Assembly (NCBI RefSeq): GCF_029223865.1
Contig: NZ_CP119520.1
Location: forward strand, 6,324,001 to 6,388,000
Direction of reading: 5' to 3'
Source: Telluria mixta
GTDB taxonomy: Bacteria; Pseudomonadota; Gammaproteobacteria; Burkholderiales; Burkholderiaceae_D
Length of the DNA: 64,000 nt
The stretch's first letter is position 1. The number at the start of each line of letters is the position of its first letter. Shown piece after piece: positions 62,738-64,000 of this stretch. Below the pieces are notes generated by a model. That model searched no databases and had not been told where the DNA came from. It saw nothing but the letters and a program-made list of their open reading frames with translations. A program made the position numbers and the translations under genes.

Positions 62738-64000
62738 TTATTTAGCCGCCTTCGCCTCGGTAAAGACGTTGGCGCGGCCGATCGGCTGGTCCATGTTGGC
62801 CAGGAACCACGCCGTCGTCGCCATGACGGCAGCGTGGCGGCGCAGGTTTTCCGGATCCACCTTATCGAAGGTATCGGCAGGGGTATGGTGATAATTGAAA
62901 TAGTCGGAGGAGTCGATCAACGGCTCGAAGCTCGGCACGCCCGAGTCCTCCAGGTCGTGCAGGTCGCCGGCGCCGACGACGTCATCGCGGCGGAATGCGC
63001 CCGCACCCATCGGATACAGGGCAGCCTGCAGCGGCGCCAGCAGCTTGGCGCCGGCCAGGCCGATGCCCGCGTGGATGCCGAACGGACGGCCCGAACCGCC
63101 GTCGTCCTCGTACGCCGCGAAATGCTTCCCGGCGAGCTTCTTGTTGACGGCGTCATACGTGTGCCCGCCGCGGCCGCCGTTCTCCTCGTTCATCCAGGCC
63201 ACGACGCGGATCGTGCGGCGCGCGTGATAGTCCAGCTTGCGCAGTGTATTGATCACTTCCATCGCGCTGACGACACCGGATGCGTCGTCGTTGGCGCCCG
63301 TCGCGAGGTCCCAGGAATCGAGGTGACCCGACACGAGGACGATCTCGTCGGCCTTGTCCGTGCCCGGCCAGTCGGCGATCACGTTGTAGCTGTCCGCATC
63401 CGGCAGGATCTGCGGCGTCAGGGTCAGGTGCATGGTGACGGGCCCGCGCTTCGACAGGCGCGCGATCAGCAGCGAATCCTCGATCGTCACGGCCGCCGCC
63501 GGGATGCGGGCATCGTCTTTGAGGAGGGTCGCGCCGGTGTGCGGGATGCGGTACGCGGCACCGCCGACGGCGCGCACGAGGGCCGCCGCCGCGCCCATTT
63601 CAGCCGCCATGCGCGGGCCGACCCCGCGGAAGGCGACGGCCTGGCCATACGCCGTACCGGCCAGGCCGCGGTCCGCCATGTTCTGGTCGAACGGCACGTC
63701 GAACAGGACGATGCGGCCTTTCACTTCGGCCGCGCGCGCCTTCAGTTCTTCGAACGTACGCACGACGATCACCGGCGCCGTGATGCCGGCGGCCGGGGTC
63801 GCACCCGATCCGCCCAGCGCGGTCAGCACGATCTTTTGCGTCACGCCGGCCGGACGGCCCTGGTAGTCGACGAGCGCCGCCTTCTCTTCGCCGCGCACCC
63901 AATGGGGCACCTTGATCGGCTGCAGCGTGACCTTGGCGCCCAGCTTGCGCAATTCGTCGGCGACCTGGGTCACGGCGGCAGCGGCGCCGGGCGAACCCGA
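62738..64000 (-). CDS. M28 family zinc peptidase (5' end beyond window)
   Basis: At least 420 residues; the frame is open to the window end, so the N-terminus is missing. A PA-like insert (~40-190) precedes the M28 catalytic domain. Zinc ligands are LVSGHLDSWDLATGANDDAS (His and Asp), the catalytic Glu pair in AWMNEENGGRGG, an Asp in the GDLHDLEDSG region and the final His in YHHTPADTFDKV. It resembles bacterial secreted carboxypeptidase Q / aminopeptidase-type M28 enzymes. Confidence 0.9.
   Translation of the reverse strand, partial: SGSPGAAAAVTQVADELRKLGAKVTLQPIKVPHWVRGEEKAALVDYQGRPAGVTQKIVLTALGGSGATPAAGITAPVIVVRTFEELKARAAEVKGRIVLFDVPFDQNMADRGLAGTAYGQAVAFRGVGPRMAAEMGAAAALVRAVGGAAYRIPHTGATLLKDDARIPAAAVTIEDSLLIARLSKRGPVTMHLTLTPQILPDADSYNVIADWPGTDKADEIVLVSGHLDSWDLATGANDDASGVVSAMEVINTLRKLDYHARRTIRVVAWMNEENGGRGGHTYDAVNKKLAGKHFAAYEDDGGSGRPFGIHAGIGLAGAKLLAPLQAALYPMGAGAFRRDDVVGAGDLHDLEDSGVPSFEPLIDSSDYFNYHHTPADTFDKVDPENLRRHAAVMATTAWFLANMDQPIGRANVFTEAKAAK

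Noticed and set aside
1..64000. CRISPR arrays, prophage or a defence island
   Set aside because: No spaced direct-repeat array, phage structural genes, integrase or known defence nuclease module was found on either strand.

Overview
The window is high-GC, densely coded DNA with long antisense open frames over most genes. It most resembles a betaproteobacterium of the Oxalobacteraceae, Massilia/Telluria-like. The clues are the bamD / rluD-pgeF / phaC-phaR neighbourhood, an MSHA-type pilus locus, a PEP-CTERM protein and a LivM-LivG fusion. The genus is inference; the gene families are read from the translations. No rRNA, CRISPR array, prophage or complete insertion sequence was found. One tRNA (Leu-UAA) is present.

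Layout. 1-2.3 kb: a cut-off ThuA-domain protein, an aldo/keto reductase and an EamA exporter. 2.4-8.0 kb: a small lipoprotein and a branched-chain amino acid ABC importer (livK-livH-livMG fusion-livF). 8.0-13 kb: a class V aminotransferase, then glycerate kinase and an MFS transporter divergent from a CdaR-type regulator. 13-16.3 kb: a two-gene ABC exporter whose permease lacks a normal start codon, a GNAT enzyme and small unknown proteins. 16.3-22 kb: a Mut7-C RNase/DUF72 overlapping pair, a frameshifted trxC, metC and rimO. 22-28.6 kb: phaR, phaC, a Cys/Gly-tailed small membrane protein, pgeF-rluD, bamD and yaaA. 28.6-30.3 kb: a solitary PIN protein and a methionine-type aminotransferase.

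30.2-41.2 kb holds a compact MSHA pilus locus on the minus strand, transcribed E-G-(prepilin-like)-A, terminator, I-(PilN-like)-J-K-L-M-N. No mshB/C/D/O/P/Q minor pilin genes lie in the window. It diverges at 41.2-41.6 kb from a five-module hybrid histidine kinase followed by a REC-GGDEF diguanylate cyclase. MshE carries two tandem MshEN-like c-di-GMP-binding motifs, so the neighbours may form one signalling-to-pilus circuit.

47-50.3 kb is a tightly overlapping operon of two acyl-CoA dehydrogenases and two MaoC hydratases. 50.4-58.1 kb holds a PEP-CTERM protein, Prc protease, a small HExxH membrane protein, tdk, a penicillin-acylase-family enzyme and a ParB-like protein. 58.2-64 kb holds tRNA-Leu, a membrane GGDEF protein, an acyltransferase-3, an ABM protein, a SRAP/YedK protein, a frameshifted DUF1566-like gene and an M28 peptidase cut by the window end.

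Small mobile or repeat DNA consists of two MITE-like elements sharing 'TTCGGGGTCAG' terminal inverted repeats (27.6-27.8 and 41.4-41.5 kb) and two inverted pairs of REP-like palindromes (4.3 and 21.9 kb). Both frameshifts are single missing bases in G or C runs, so assembly error must be excluded before calling the genes broken. The only gene-free stretch over 300 bases is 41228-41556, which holds the second MITE-like element and the mshE/kinase divergent control region.
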